Source of the DNA: Exophiala sp. HKRS030
Lineage: Eukaryota; Ascomycota; Eurotiomycetes; Chaetothyriales; Herpotrichiellaceae
Direction: 5' to 3'
Length of the DNA stretch: 64,000 nucleotides
Assembly: GCA_023897205.1 (NCBI GenBank)
Contig: JAHWDD010000001.1
Location: 3,968,001 to 4,032,000 of the forward strand
In this document: positions 54,701-63,640 of the stretch, piece after piece
How positions within the stretch are numbered: the first letter of the stretch is position 1
Layout of the letters: the number at the start of each line of letters is the position of its first letter
The notes under the pieces: model-generated
The model's database searches: none
Told to the model about the DNA's origin: nothing
Seen by the model: only the letters and a program-made list of their open reading frames with translations
Translations under genes and position numbers: made by a program

Positions 54701-54956
54701 AGGATGGATCAGGAGTCTTGAGGCCATGAATATCATCATCATTTGTCTCGCTCGGAGGGCTCTCAACGGCTTCACCCTCCACGTCCCAGATATCATCATC
54801 GACATCGTCACTCAATTCGTCGTCTAGGTCTATATCTGCGCCATACATTTGGAACCCCTCGTTTGACGGCGGCAATTTCAACTCGACAATTGCCTGCCGC
54901 ATAGCTTCCATTTGAGCCAACCATTGTGACTCTCCTCGAAAAGTGGTTTCTGCCAT
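48789..54956 (-). CDS. Ski2-like double-cassette RNA helicase Slh1 (ASCC3 homologue)
   Basis: A 2055-residue protein in one exon. The acidic N-terminus contains ESQWLAQMEAMRQAIVELKL. Helicase cassette 1 has a Walker A motif APTGAGKTD at about residue 309 and a DEVH box near 427; cassette 2 has SPTGSGKTV near 1184 and DEIH near 1288. Each cassette is followed by winged-helix and Sec63-type domains (LPVLKNLDDK and LPILPGVREV regions) and ends with a Sec63 module. The order helicase-Sec63-helicase-Sec63, the N-terminal block and the size fit Slh1/ASCC3 better than the spliceosomal helicase Brr2. In yeast Slh1 is the helicase of the ribosome quality control trigger complex that splits collided ribosomes. 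The last residues are a run of lysines. A 21-bp repeat lies just downstream. Confidence 0.88.
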   Translation of the reverse strand: MAETTFRGESQWLAQMEAMRQAIVELKLPPSNEGFQMYGADIDLDDELSDDVDDDIWDVEGEAVESPPSETNDDDIHGLKTPDPSSKGHFDRSWLHSKCTTFARSRHGMEAEDFEQQIIALLASDSSDEELQMSLAEVIGFDDLDFVIELISHRKDILAPPRSTTRQTDGLFSQLQTRQEREAALRQQDYEHKHAALAPAFDRSTPKYAHVYKSDAAASGNMLDVSGKRYGLPVGSTRNDYAKYEEYSVPATKVGSLGVGQKLVNIADMDGLCQRTFKGYQSLNRMQSLLYPVAYTTSENMLICAPTGAGKTDAAMLTILQTISKNVQPNPIDEPDATDFVLMADDFKIVYVAPMKALAAEVTEKLGKRLSWLGVQVRELTGDMQLTKREIAATQIIVTTPEKWDVVTRKSTGDTELVQKVRLLIIDEVHMLHDDRGAVIESLVARTQRQVESTQSPIRIVGLSATLPNYVDVADFLKVNRNNGLFYFDGSFRPVPLEQHFIGVKGKVGSKTQRENLDHVTFEKIKELLKQDKQVMVFVHSRKDTVLAARTLYQMAMDDGCDSLFMPEPDHPAYIKALSGLKTTRGRELRDIVPKGFGCHNAGMPRTDRNFVERVFSEGAIKVLCCTATLAWGVNLPAAAVIIKGTQLYSAEAGKFVDLGILDVLQIFGRAGRPQFQDSGIGYICTTQDKLQFYLSAVTQQKPIESRFSHRLVDNLNAEISLGTVTTVAEAVTWLGYSYLFVRMRKNPEAYGIDVQEYLDDPQLGQRRRKLIVDAARTLHRSQMIIFNERTDELRSKDVGRIASQYYVLQNSIEIFNTMMRPRASDADVLKIISMSGEFDNIQSRENEAQELRRLRQEAVACQVEEAKGAPKNSEDEKEQKVIENHAKTNILLQSHISRAKLEDFALVSDLAYVAQNSARICRALFMIALNRGWGYQCQVLLSLCKAIEKQIWPFQHPFHQFDLPLPVLKNLDDKAPSSNIESLREMEPAEIGNLVHNQKMGNTISRLLDNFPTLSVKAEIAPLNRDVLRMQLFLYPEFNWNDRHHGTSESYWVWVENSDTSEIYHHEYFILSRKKMHDSHELNFTIPLSDPLPSQIYVRVISDRWLGAETVQPVSFQHLIRPDTESVYTDLLDLQPLPITALKNPLLEELYGQRFQFFNPMQTQIFHTLYHTSNNVLLGSPTGSGKTVAAELAMWWAFREHPGSKVVYIAPMKALVRERVQDWRKRLTGPMGLKLVELTGDNTPDTRTIRDADIIITTPEKWDGISRSWQTRSYVRQVSLVIIDEIHLLGSDRGPILEIIVSRMNYIASQAEAGSIRLVGMSTACANATDLGNWLGVKPGNNQGLFNFRHSVRPVPLEIYIDGFPEQRGFCPLMQSMNRPTYLAIKNHSPDKPVIVFVASRRQTRLTAKDLINFCGMEEDPRRFLHFDSEEDLEATLSAVKDAALKEALSFGIGLHHAGLVESDRTLSEQLFAANKIQILVATSTLAWGINLPAHLVVVKGTQFFDAKIEGYKDMDLTDVLQMLGRAGRPQFDTSGIARIFTQDAKKAFYKHFLHTGFPVESSLHKVLDNHLGAEVNAGVITTKQDALDYLTWTFFFRRLHKNPTYYGLEISAEEHRESQLVARQLASEYMITLVDKSLDDLAESDCVLVHSNGDVDATPFGKIMSYYYLSHLTVRKFLSSARKTTNTSTGATFADALSWVSAATEFDDLPVRHNEDLINAELANNLPLGVEGGVLDGLPMWDPHVKSFLLLQAFMSRIELPISDYVGDQTSVLDQGIRIIQAGIDVMTELNRLDAVVQMVRLLQCIKSARWPEEYPLSILPGVREVFDPKLQGKVPTDLVTTATLATRHGAKTIDGLMNLFDLRGGQGQGGGVRSQFVKAVNMLPDITVSAGGDTDALQVTLKRGNRLQNPEARIYAPKFPKPQTEGYFVLVLPVGSKQVAASTGDVQSKIDILALKRANWAMTNKDRDKSGRSRALDISHTKLKVPVLDDGGIRNGGGRQVKVDILVMSDAYPGMEWWLENVAVPVAEPKDVRGGVQTVEVNVDEGLSKKKK

Positions 54957-55227
54957 ACTGACGCCTTGTTCGGTAATTGTCGACGATTCCCAAGGTGTCC
55001 AAAATGAGTGTGCAAGTAATGTATGACGGCAGTATTAAGCAGAACTGAAAAAGGTGATGGAAGTGCACTCGCTATGACTCAGCTGCCAAGACACCGACAT
55101 TTTAAGTACGCCAGCCTTGTTTTCCCTTCCTATTTCCACTTCTACAGCTTCAGTATCCATTGATGGGTACCAGATCGATTATATTAATTTTACTTCATAG
55201 CTCGGTCATCTACCTACCCGTGGTACC

Positions 55228-56490
55228 TCACACTGCAGGTCCCGCTCCGATCCATGTCCTGTAACTCCGAAACGGACCTCTTCTGTTGTCCGTATTATTG
55301 TATTGAAAGCGAGGACCGAGCTCGAGCTGATTTGTACAGAAATAGAGCCATCCATCCAGGATTGCTGCACTGTCAGCGTGTTGGATCAGACCGCTTCTCG
55401 CCAGTGTTTTCACCACATAGTTTTCTGCCGTCACAGGTACCTTTGCGGTACCACCAGGAGGGGTTCCATTGACCGTCTCATTCACCTGACTCTGCAGGGT
55501 ATCGACGTAGAAAATGGCATTGTGTTCACTTGCAAGGATGTACACGCGACCATTGTCATCGGCGGTAAAGCCAGCCTGCTCAGTACCGCATTGCCCTGGA
55601 TTCTGGACTGCAGCAAAGACTTCTTCGTCGGTCTTGGATTTGTCAATCACCCCTTCCTGGCTCACATAATAGAAGCGACGGCTAGATAAAACGCCCCAAT
55701 AGACGTTACCGCTGGCAAGAGCAATGCCATCGCTGCCAATCGAGCCGGAGTTCCTGTCTGTGCCATTCCAGGCATAAATTGGTTGGCCATCATATACTCC
55801 AACGTAGCTTTGATCTGGCTTGACAACACTCGTGTTGAACAAGCGTCGATTTGTGGATCCGTCGGTCAAGTTGATACTCAAGATACTACCGTATTTGCTC
55901 TCGTCGGTGAGAAATGCGTATCCTTTCCCCCCTCCCACAGTGTTATTGATTCGAACATCGTTGGCATTCATGTTATCATGAAGAAGGTCGGTAGGGATGA
56001 CATATGTCCGCAAGTGATTACCTTTTAGGTCAAAGCTCATGATTTTCGCGCCGCCAGGAGTTGCACTTTGGTTCCCTGGAATTATCCCAGAGTCGACGAT
56101 CCACAGTTGATTCACACTATCCAGGACCACATTCTGTACATTGATAAAGCATGTGCTAGGGTCTTGTGTCGCCGTACAATTCTGGATGGTCGCATTAGGC
56201 CACGGCTTTTCATCTGTGAATGAAGTGGCGATGACCACGTTATTGGCGGTTGGGCCAGAATTTCGAGGGTAAGTTAGGTAGATGTTTAGCGACGGGTCGA
56301 CAGCAAGCCCAGTCGGTGCCTGAGCCGATTCATGAACTGGCTGCAGCGTTGTACCGATGATGGTGAAATCCTGTGGACAGATCCCCAATGGACCACCTGG
56401 TCCAGAACTCACAGCTGCTGGGCAAGTCGAAGGAAATTGCGCCAACCCAGTGGATAGCAGCGTGAAGAGAGCAAAAAGATAGCAGAACAT
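55228..56490 (-). CDS. secreted yellow/major royal jelly-family protein
   Basis: A 420-residue single-exon protein. The first true ATG is at 56490, giving a clear signal peptide (MFCYLFALFTLLSTGLAQ); an upstream in-frame extension has no ATG. The body shows a beta-propeller of the MRJP/yellow type: PTGLAVDPSLNIYLTYPRN, LDSVNQLWIVDSG, FDLKGNHLRTY, NDVRIN and AFLTDES...GSILSINL, each at blade positions conserved in the family. Many NxS/T sites (NATIQNC, NQSATP, NNTVGG) fit a glycosylated secreted protein. The family was first known from insects and also occurs in bacteria and fungi, where roles are mostly unknown. It follows the Slh1 start by 271 bp on the same strand. Confidence 0.85.
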   Translation of the reverse strand: MFCYLFALFTLLSTGLAQFPSTCPAAVSSGPGGPLGICPQDFTIIGTTLQPVHESAQAPTGLAVDPSLNIYLTYPRNSGPTANNVVIATSFTDEKPWPNATIQNCTATQDPSTCFINVQNVVLDSVNQLWIVDSGIIPGNQSATPGGAKIMSFDLKGNHLRTYVIPTDLLHDNMNANDVRINNTVGGGKGYAFLTDESKYGSILSINLTDGSTNRRLFNTSVVKPDQSYVGVYDGQPIYAWNGTDRNSGSIGSDGIALASGNVYWGVLSSRRFYYVSQEGVIDKSKTDEEVFAAVQNPGQCGTEQAGFTADDNGRVYILASEHNAIFYVDTLQSQVNETVNGTPPGGTAKVPVTAENYVVKTLARSGLIQHADSAAILDGWLYFCTNQLELGPRFQYNNTDNRRGPFRSYRTWIGAGPAV

Positions 56491-57368
56491 GTTCGCCGTG
56501 ATCAACCCAAGACACAAGAAAGAATTCAAGATGCCTCTCTCTTCTTTTTACGGAATCCTTCAGATCTGTCTAACACTCTGCAACTGTGACTAAACTGACA
56601 GATGCACAGCGAAGGGCAAGGGATGGCAGTATACATGCATGAGAGGCTCAACATAGCCTGCCACGGCTATGCATCAGCAGATATATACCTAACGTACTCA
56701 CCTGATGAGTTCCTGCATCTTGTAACCTTCTCCGCATTTCCAGCACGTCATGAGGTTGATGTGCAACGCTCGGGCACGACGGCAATTGACCGGTCAAGGT
56801 GATGAGGTTTCGTCTGCAGGGTAGAGAGTACAAACCGATAGCCGAATCTGGGGGATTCGCCAAAAGTGTGTAATTGCCGGCAACTGGTCTTCAATGGTTT
56901 CCCCGCTCGTGATATATTGCCTAGAAGAAACCATATTGATAAAGCAGGGGAGATGCCGCAAGATGCATGTAGACAGTGGTTGTGAGTGTGAGTGAAGATC
57001 AAGAATCCCCCCGAAAGCAATGCGCCCGGCAAAGCTGGGGTTAGGCGGCTTCTTATTAATGATTGGACGGTTGACATAGGCCTGAAAACAGCCGTGTTTA
57101 GGTAAGCTTAGGGCCAGTTTAACTGTGTTTCCCCCGCCACGACAAAGAAAGAAGGATAATCGAAGGCGCCTGGATTCCCGGGCCAACACATGTGACGCTT
57201 CCCATACAAAATGAGATCAAGTCACCACCTCCTTACTCGCTCAAGTATTGTTTCATATCGACCATTTGCTTCTGTAACCCCTTGAAAGTTGAATCTCTCA
57301 CCGGACGACACTGGTATTGTTCAGCCATCCTACTCAGCCGGCCGTCAAACTTTACACCCATTCTCGTC
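56491..57368. other. divergent intergenic region, MRJP-like / Ykt6
   Basis: This 878-bp region must contain the promoters of the MRJP-like gene (minus) and the Ykt6 gene (plus). Short frames show no family resemblance and no repeat stands out. Confidence 0.45.
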
Positions 57369-58128
57369 ATGAAGATCTTCTACATCGGAGTAAGCCCAGC
57401 GAAAGGACCATTTGAATTCAAACCACCACGAGAACAATAACTATTAACACCTGCGCTTCCCAGGTTCTACGGAACGACCCAGTCCCTGCCACTGAACTTG
57501 CCGTCGAGCGAGACCTGTCATCATTTTCCCGCTTCACCCGCGACAGGTCAGTCCCATCATCCACGGACACAAGAAACCCCCTCCCCCAGACCGACACAGA
57601 CGTGACGAACTGACACATACCTTCCCACAAAACAGCTATGGCGAATTCATGACCATGTTCGCCAAGACGGTAGCCGAACGTACCAAGCCGGGCGTGCGTC
57701 AAGACATTGAAGAAAAATCCTACACATTCCACGCCTACGGATCGAGTCAGGGTGTGGCAGGCATCATCATCAGCGACGCCGAGTACCCCGCCCTGGTGGC
57801 CCATCAACTCCTCTCCAAGATCGTCGACGAATTCACCTCCCAGAACCCGCGGTCGAGCTACTCCAGTCCGAGCGTGTCGAGTCGACCGTTCCCGCAGTTG
57901 AAGGAGTACATTGTGAAATACCAGAACCCGAACGAGGCGGACAGCATAATGAAGGTCCAGCGGGAACTCGACGAGACCAAGATCGTCCTGCACAAGACCA
58001 TCGAGAGTGTGCTGGAGCGAGGCGAGAAGATTGACAGTTTGGTCGCCAAGTCGGACGGGTTGAGTGCTCAGAGCAAGATGTTTTATCAACAAGCCAAAAA
58101 GCAAAACTCTTGCTGTGTGGTAATGTGA
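57369..58128 (+). CDS. R-SNARE Ykt6
   Basis: Three exons, 57369-57389, 57464-57546 and 57636-58128, join into 198 residues with GT-AG introns of 74 and 89 nt. The first exon encodes only MKIFYIG. The longin domain follows (VLRNDPVPATELAVERDLSS, FMTMFAKTVAERTK). Then comes the R-SNARE motif (KVQRELDETKIVLHKTIESV and LERGEKIDSLVAKSDGLSAQ) with the ionic-layer Arg. The C-terminus NSCCVVM is a CAAX box with two adjacent cysteines, typical of the farnesylated and palmitoylated Ykt6. The protein cycles between cytosol and membranes and acts in Golgi, vacuole and autophagosome fusion. Length and lipidation motif match yeast Ykt6 (about 200 residues). Confidence 0.95.
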
Positions 58129-58623
58129 TGATGGGGGAACGTGAAATCGGCAATATATTTGTGTGTGCATGTCTGTGTGTGTGGGTGTTGCAGGATCAGA
58201 ATATCAACGATTGGGCATTGAGCAGGCTAGGATACTTTATGATATGATACCTAAGAATTGCCGCCGCATACTACAGTCCTTTTCGCTGGTCAAGGGCAAG
58301 CAGGCGTTATCAGGCGTTGACCAAGTACTCCGTACTCGAGACGATAGGTATATATACCTATGGAAGAAACATGTCCAGCTACATGCCATGACCCCGTGAT
58401 GACTCCTTGGGTTTACGTTCTCCAGTTTCGTAGCTGTCTCTACTCTTTTTCCTCTTTCTATCCTGTCAGCAGCGATGATGTGTCGAGGAGGACTTTGGGT
58501 ATAGTATGTATGCAGATGCAACTCCAGTCCAGTACAACTGTCTCTACTTTTGAATCTCTCTCTTCAGTTTCATTCGTTTTCGATTTCGATTCCCTTTTTA
58601 GTAGTTTTTTTTCCGACGTCTTT
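58129..58623. other. convergent spacer, Ykt6 / GNAT
   Basis: A TG-rich microsatellite-like stretch lies at about 58160-58190 and GTACTCCGTAC at 58325-58335. The rest is pyrimidine-rich 3' flank of the GNAT gene. No gene is recognised. Confidence 0.5.
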
Positions 58624-59172
58624 TCACTTTCGATCCGCCAGTTTCCCCAATCCATCCCCGTCTACCCTCATACCCATCCATTCACTCATCCGTTTCGCGC
58701 CCACACCTTCACCCTCGTAGAACTTGATGCTGGGTTCGTTCCACTTCAAGACGCTCCAATCCAGTCTCTTACAACCCAGCCGCAAACACTCTCTGGCCAA
58801 AGCCGACAGCAAAGCCCCCCCGAAACCTCGACCTCTGTACGTAGGTCTCACGTAGAGATCCTCCAGATAGATCCCGGGGGCGGAAGTCCAGGTACTGTAA
58901 TTGTGAAAAAACAGAGCCATCCCTGCAACCCTTTCGGTATCGTCGCTGGGGACGACGAGGATGGTCTTGGCGTAACCTCTCGTGAAACCACTCCCGTCGG
59001 CGGCTTTGGGGTCCGGGAAGGACAAGGTGTCCGTCAGCGACTTTTCGGTGGCCAAGACTTCGTGCAAGGCCTTTTCGTACGAAGCCAATTCCTGGATCAA
59101 TTCCAGAATCACCGGGACGTCCGACTCGGTGGCGAACCGGATCGTGTAAGTCGACGTTGTTATTTCTGCCAT
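58624..59172 (-). CDS. GNAT N-acetyltransferase, SAT1-like
   Basis: From the ATG at 59172 the single-exon frame encodes 182 residues. The GNAT fold is visible: YTIRFATESDVPVILELIQE at the N-terminus, GMALFFHNYSTW for the beta-4 strand, IYLEDLYVRPTYRGRGFGGA with the acetyl-CoA-binding R/QxxGxG/A motif, and LDWSVLKWNEPSIKFYEGEG at the end. This arrangement is closest to diamine (spermidine/spermine) acetyltransferases and thialysine acetyltransferases. The likely reaction is acetyl transfer from acetyl-CoA to a small amine; the substrate is not decided by sequence. An in-frame upstream extension to 59295 is not conserved-looking. Confidence 0.88.
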   Translation of the reverse strand: MAEITTSTYTIRFATESDVPVILELIQELASYEKALHEVLATEKSLTDTLSFPDPKAADGSGFTRGYAKTILVVPSDDTERVAGMALFFHNYSTWTSAPGIYLEDLYVRPTYRGRGFGGALLSALARECLRLGCKRLDWSVLKWNEPSIKFYEGEGVGAKRMSEWMGMRVDGDGLGKLADRK

Positions 59173-59820
59173 ATTTTTTCCCCTTCCTTGGTACTTGGGG
59201 GGAGGGGCGTGTATGTGCTCCAAAAACACGGAACGTATTCTTCTCGTAGTGGTTGTACTTGGCGCAGAGTATAGAGTATTAGAAAATATATTCAAAGATC
59301 AAGAAGGCGATTGTTTTTGGTCAAGGTGGTGGTCGAATTGAGTTTTATATTCGCCCAAATCTGGAATTGTCGTGTTGTTGAACGGAGTGTCTGCTTCTTA
59401 TACCTCCGAAAAATGTTCCTTGGCTGTGGAGGCTTTTGTTTTTTCCCTCCTTCAATAAGACTAAAAGTTCTCTAGAAAAAGAAAGAAACAAAAACGTTAG
59501 TAACAGTTGCACTGAATGCTACATTGTCCATCGAAGGGCGTGGAGAGCATGACCGGAATATCAGGTATCCAGTTCGGAACAAGGCTGAGCAAGGCTACGC
59601 TGGCACGGACTCCAGAAGCATTAAGATGATTTAGACATTTCACCAGGTTGACATTCTGGCACGCGCACTGTATTCTAATTGAAATAACCTCAGTTCTTTG
59701 ATTTAATAGCATGATCGCAATGTGTGTCCTGGACGATAACGTCTCAGCTCTCCAAGGGTCACTCATCCAATGCCATCATCGCACGCAAATAATTCAACAA
59801 CATTAAATCATCACGGGTCA
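59173..59820. other. intergenic, nothing recognised
   Basis: This is the promoter side of the GNAT gene and the 3' flank of the Brl1 gene, both minus strand. A minus-strand frame at 59497-59766 has no family features. Confidence 0.45.
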
Positions 59821-61239
59821 TCAATATACAGCCTTCTTTTCCGGACTCCTACTCCGTGCTCGATGTTCCTTGCTGGGGCTTCGCTGATACTCTATCTGTT
59901 GTTGCCCGCCAAATCCCTGGTCGCCATGCCAACCTACATAAGGTTGACCAAATGGTGTTCCTGGAGGCAAAGCATAAGGCATTGAGCCGTCTTGCTGTCC
60001 AGGATGCATATACGATCCTGAAGGAGGTCGATAAATGCCTGCATGCTGATTCTCTTGTTGCCGACGGTAAAGGGTAAACGTCGCGTTATTGACGACCAAC
60101 CCGACAATTACAAGTGTAATTGTAAAGATCCTGCAAAAGTTAGTTTCTCATTGTAGAACCAGGGCCTCTATACTCACATCGTTTTCAGGCTGATAGGTTC
60201 AACGAAGCTGTTGAAGATCTCGGCAAATGTGTGTGCACTCAGCCTGGCTCTTTTGACTGCCTTTGGGTCGCGGTTCATGCATAATTCCCAATTACTGCAG
60301 ACTGTTTCCAATGCTGGCAAGCGGGTATCGGCACCACAGCGGTTCTCGATGTAATTCTTTGAGCATGCTGCCATCTCTGCCAGCACCTCTGCCATGGCAT
60401 CTTCGCTAGCTCGATCGACATCTGCTCGAATGGTGGCGTAGAATGACCAGAACATATAGAGACAGCCACCTAGAATAGCCGCATTGAAAAACACCTGCAA
60501 ATATTTTGCAATGATCGAAGGCGCGTCGGGATAGGTATGTATGAACGTGAACAGCCCAGTAATCCATCCCACCTCCTCAACTCTCGGCTTCTGTGTCCCA
60601 GTAGGGCTGGGTATAGGCTCATCGTCGCTGTCGTCTGTGGCGTCTCTTCTACTAACGATCAATTGCTTGTCGAACTTTTGTGCTCTCCTCCGCTTCTTGT
60701 GTATTCTTCTGGCGATGGAGTCGCTATGCGGTTTTCGAATCTCTCCTCGCCCAGGGCTCGATGCAAATCTACCATAGAGGCCGAATAACGAGCTCCTCTT
60801 GTTTTCTGTTCGCTGCGGGCTGCTCTTGAATTCTATTGGGATTGGTTTTCCATCAGGTGTATCATCGTTGTCGGTCTGTTCTAGCGGTGACGAATTTTCT
60901 GGCCCAGACGAGAAGTCAATTTCGAAAGGTTTTCGGGGAGTTGTGAAGGAGGGAGCACGGAAAGGTGAGGATAATGGCGTTGAAGGCGCATTTGAGAAGA
61001 AAAAGGGTTGGTTGTTTGGTTCGCGTAGAGATGGCAAGACCGACTTCTTTGGCGAGTTAAATTCGCTGTGGTTTCCTGCTATTGTTCAGTATATGCTCTT
61101 GTCAAAAAAATGACTGCTCAAACGTACGTTTCTTCGCTTGGGCATCCATGATGTGTTTATGGAAAGGCGAAGTAGGATCAACAGGACCGTGACCTTGCCA
61201 TTCAAAGTCCATAGGACTTTCCGTACCGCGAAATGCCAT
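59821..61239 (-). CDS. nuclear envelope protein of the Brl1/Brr6 family
   Basis: Three exons, 61128-61239, 60178-61078 and 59821-60130, give about 440 residues. The N-terminal part is disordered and basic-rich (ARRIHKKRRRAQKFDKQL). The family domain begins near residue 195 with a first membrane span (VFFNAAILGGCLYMFWSFYA), then a perinuclear loop with four cysteines in ACSKNYIENRC and CSNWELC, which form conserved disulfides, and a second span (IFTITLVIVGLVVNNATF). The C-terminal tail is Gln/Gly/Pro-rich. Brl1 and Brr6 act in nuclear pore assembly and lipid homeostasis at the nuclear envelope in organisms with closed mitosis. The first intron ends in a TAGCAG double acceptor, so the junction could encode PGN or RN. 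The second intron is a normal GT-AG. Confidence 0.9.
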
Positions 61240-61485
61240 TTCCAAAAAGAAGTGACGAGCAGCAACCAGAGAAGGAATTATTTTGCTGTCGTCATGGGCG
61301 CAGGCAGTGAAGGGAAAATCAATGGGCAACAGTGAATACGGAAAAAAACAAGTAAACAATGCACGATGCACGATGCACCCCGGATTTAAGCGGATTTGAT
61401 CTCCACAACTACACAATGTCTAGACTCTCTAAATACTCCCTACTCCTTACCAACAACAGCAGTACCAACGATAAACAATCATTCC

Positions 61486-62924
61486 TTATATCGCAACCTC
61501 ATTAGGATACATCAACTCAAAGAGCTCTTTGCCAGGAACATCATAAACAAAGCCAACCCACAAGAAGGACCTCAGAACCTGCTGCATGTCACTCCAACTG
61601 CTCACGCCGCATTGCTCAATGTCCATTCTGAGCCTAGGTAGAAGCCATTTCATACTCTCTGATTCATGAGACATTGACAAAGCGCCAACCATAAAGAGCC
61701 AAAGACGCTCTCGGGGCGCTATGTCTGCTCCAACCAGAGTCATCGTAGCCAAGGCTTCTCGATACGCGGACGTAAATCGACGGTCTGGTAGTTCGACTCT
61801 GTTCCAGTGAAGAAACAGAGGTGAAGAGAAGGCCAGCAGCCCCAAACGAACCGCTTCCTCCAAGCTTCCGATTTGATAGTGTTGGTGAAGCAGAGGATAC
61901 ATGATGGACATCATGTTCTGCAGAAACGTCTCTTCAGTGACCTTGGGCCCGTCATCCTCTGCAGCTGCATTGACCTGAGCACAGAAATGGGACATGGTGA
62001 CCCACGCCGCAGCCAATTGAGCGTTTAGCTTGCTCAAAAATTCAATCACCTCAGGTTGAAAGTGAGGATGACGGACGACGTTTTGACTAGGTGCTGCCGT
62101 AAATCTGGACGTATTTGCAAGACTACCCTTATCATCACACAGAACCGGCTTCAAGTTTGTGTCGACAGCCATGGCCAAGTCACAACTAGAGCAGGCCGTT
62201 GGTTTAGTGTCAAAGTTCGCTAATCACGCACCAAAGACTTACCGAATGATCTCGATTGACATTTTGGTTTTCTGGAGGAAGGTGTCTATACCTCTCATAC
62301 TAACGAGTTTCAGAAGGCCGCTAATATGATTATGCGCTGACTCATAATCACCCGTCGTATATGCGTGGCCGGACAAAACCAAGACGGTCATGATGGTGGA
62401 ATCCGAAAGCCTCAGATTATCGTCATCAAGTGAGAGTCGCTCTTGAAGGATTCTGATGGTCTTCGCAAAGTACAGACGATCTCTTCGTTCCGCTGCGATA
62501 CCGCGGGTCCTGCCAAAGAACCCGTCAAAGTAGCACTGTATGGTGAAGCACATCGCATTCAGATAGGCCACGTCGCTCAGCATTGCGCTAAACCACTCTT
62601 GTACGTTGTCACCCTTCCGGGCCACAATGTGTGGATCCAGCAAGAACATTGCTTTGGAGGACATGGATGAAACTGAAGGCAAGTCTCGGTCAGTAATGGA
62701 TCGTGGTTGTTTGTAATTGGCTGCTCACACAAGAGGACATCTGCAATCAGAGCGGGCTCCACGGTATCAGGAAATGGAATAATGGCAAGGTCTGAGCATA
62801 GCGATCTCGGGACCTTTGGAGGGTAAAGGGGGCCGTGGGAAATCTGAGAGTTTTTCTTTGGTATGTCTTGATGTGCAAGGTGTTGACCTTTTCTCCGCGG
62901 TTTGATTCGATTCTTTCCTCGCAT
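61486..62924 (-). CDS. fungal-specific transcription-factor-like protein without zinc cluster
   Basis: Three exons, 62729-62924, 62243-62672 and 61486-62185, with GT-AG introns of 56 and 57 nt, give 441 residues in one frame. The N-terminus is basic (MRGKNRIKPRRKGQHLAHQD) and lacks the six cysteines of a Zn2Cys6 cluster. The rest is helical and resembles the fungal_trans_2/DUF3468 domain: WFSAMLSDVAYLNAMCFTIQ, LRLSDSTIMTVLVLSGHAYT, HISGLLKLVSMRGGxDTF-like (here MRGIDTFL) and ERLWLFMVGALSMS. Many Pezizomycotina genomes carry such cluster-less members next to metabolic genes. A short-chain dehydrogenase begins about 720 bp upstream in the opposite direction, so they share an intergenic region. 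DNA binding is not shown. Confidence 0.8.
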
Positions 62925-63640
62925 TACATGACTTCTAATGACCTTTCGGGTGTCGGAGTCTTTGTTCTCAACATCAGTTGATAGGATGAACCGAAAATTC
63001 CCTAGAGACTCAATATGAGCAAATCGTTCACAGGGGACGATATCATGTTGTCAGGCTCACGCAATGTCTGCTGTGGGCCCATATTTCCAATATGAATACA
63101 AATCAGAAGAGGTCGTTTTGTACAACTCTTGGAACCTTCACCGCACCGTGGTCGCCGTGCTCAACGTATGGTCGGTCCTTGCAATCTAGCTGCGTAGCAC
63201 CTCAGAAGTATCGTCCGGGAAGGCCGATGAGAGTAGTTTGTGGCATCATTGCCTCTCAGAGGTGCCGAGACATCCTTGATTGATTTCCCAACGCAGTTTT
63301 CAATTGAGATTTCGCCTTGTTCCAAAGTCAGAAAGTGATGCAGAGGCAAAAGTCCAGCAAGCGAGGGATGGCCATAGCGAGCGTCCAATCCAGTAAAGTC
63401 AATCGCCAAGACTTCAATTGTTTACCGTTCTCGGTGTAGCTTGAATGGTTTCTATCCACTTTGTCTCGATGCTGTCAGGACACTCCATCCTCCCCTGAGC
63501 GGAAAACAACTCGAGACAGAAGAATCTGTGAAATAGGTGAGCGATACCGCAGGTGAGATGGATAATACAAATACAGCTTCGACCTGCTGCATTTGCCTGC
63601 TGAACATGGACTTGTTCACCTATCAGACACCCGAAGCATC
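62925..63640. promoter_or_regulatory. divergent region, transcription-factor-like gene / dehydrogenase
   Basis: This 716-bp region lies between the two divergent start codons, so both promoters are expected here. No clear TATA box or repeat is seen. The regulatory role is inferred from position. Confidence 0.4.

Noticed and set aside
61486..62924. Zn2Cys6 DNA-binding domain in the right-edge transcription-factor-like gene
   Set aside because: The reconstructed N-terminus has basic residues but no six-cysteine cluster, and none is visible just upstream.
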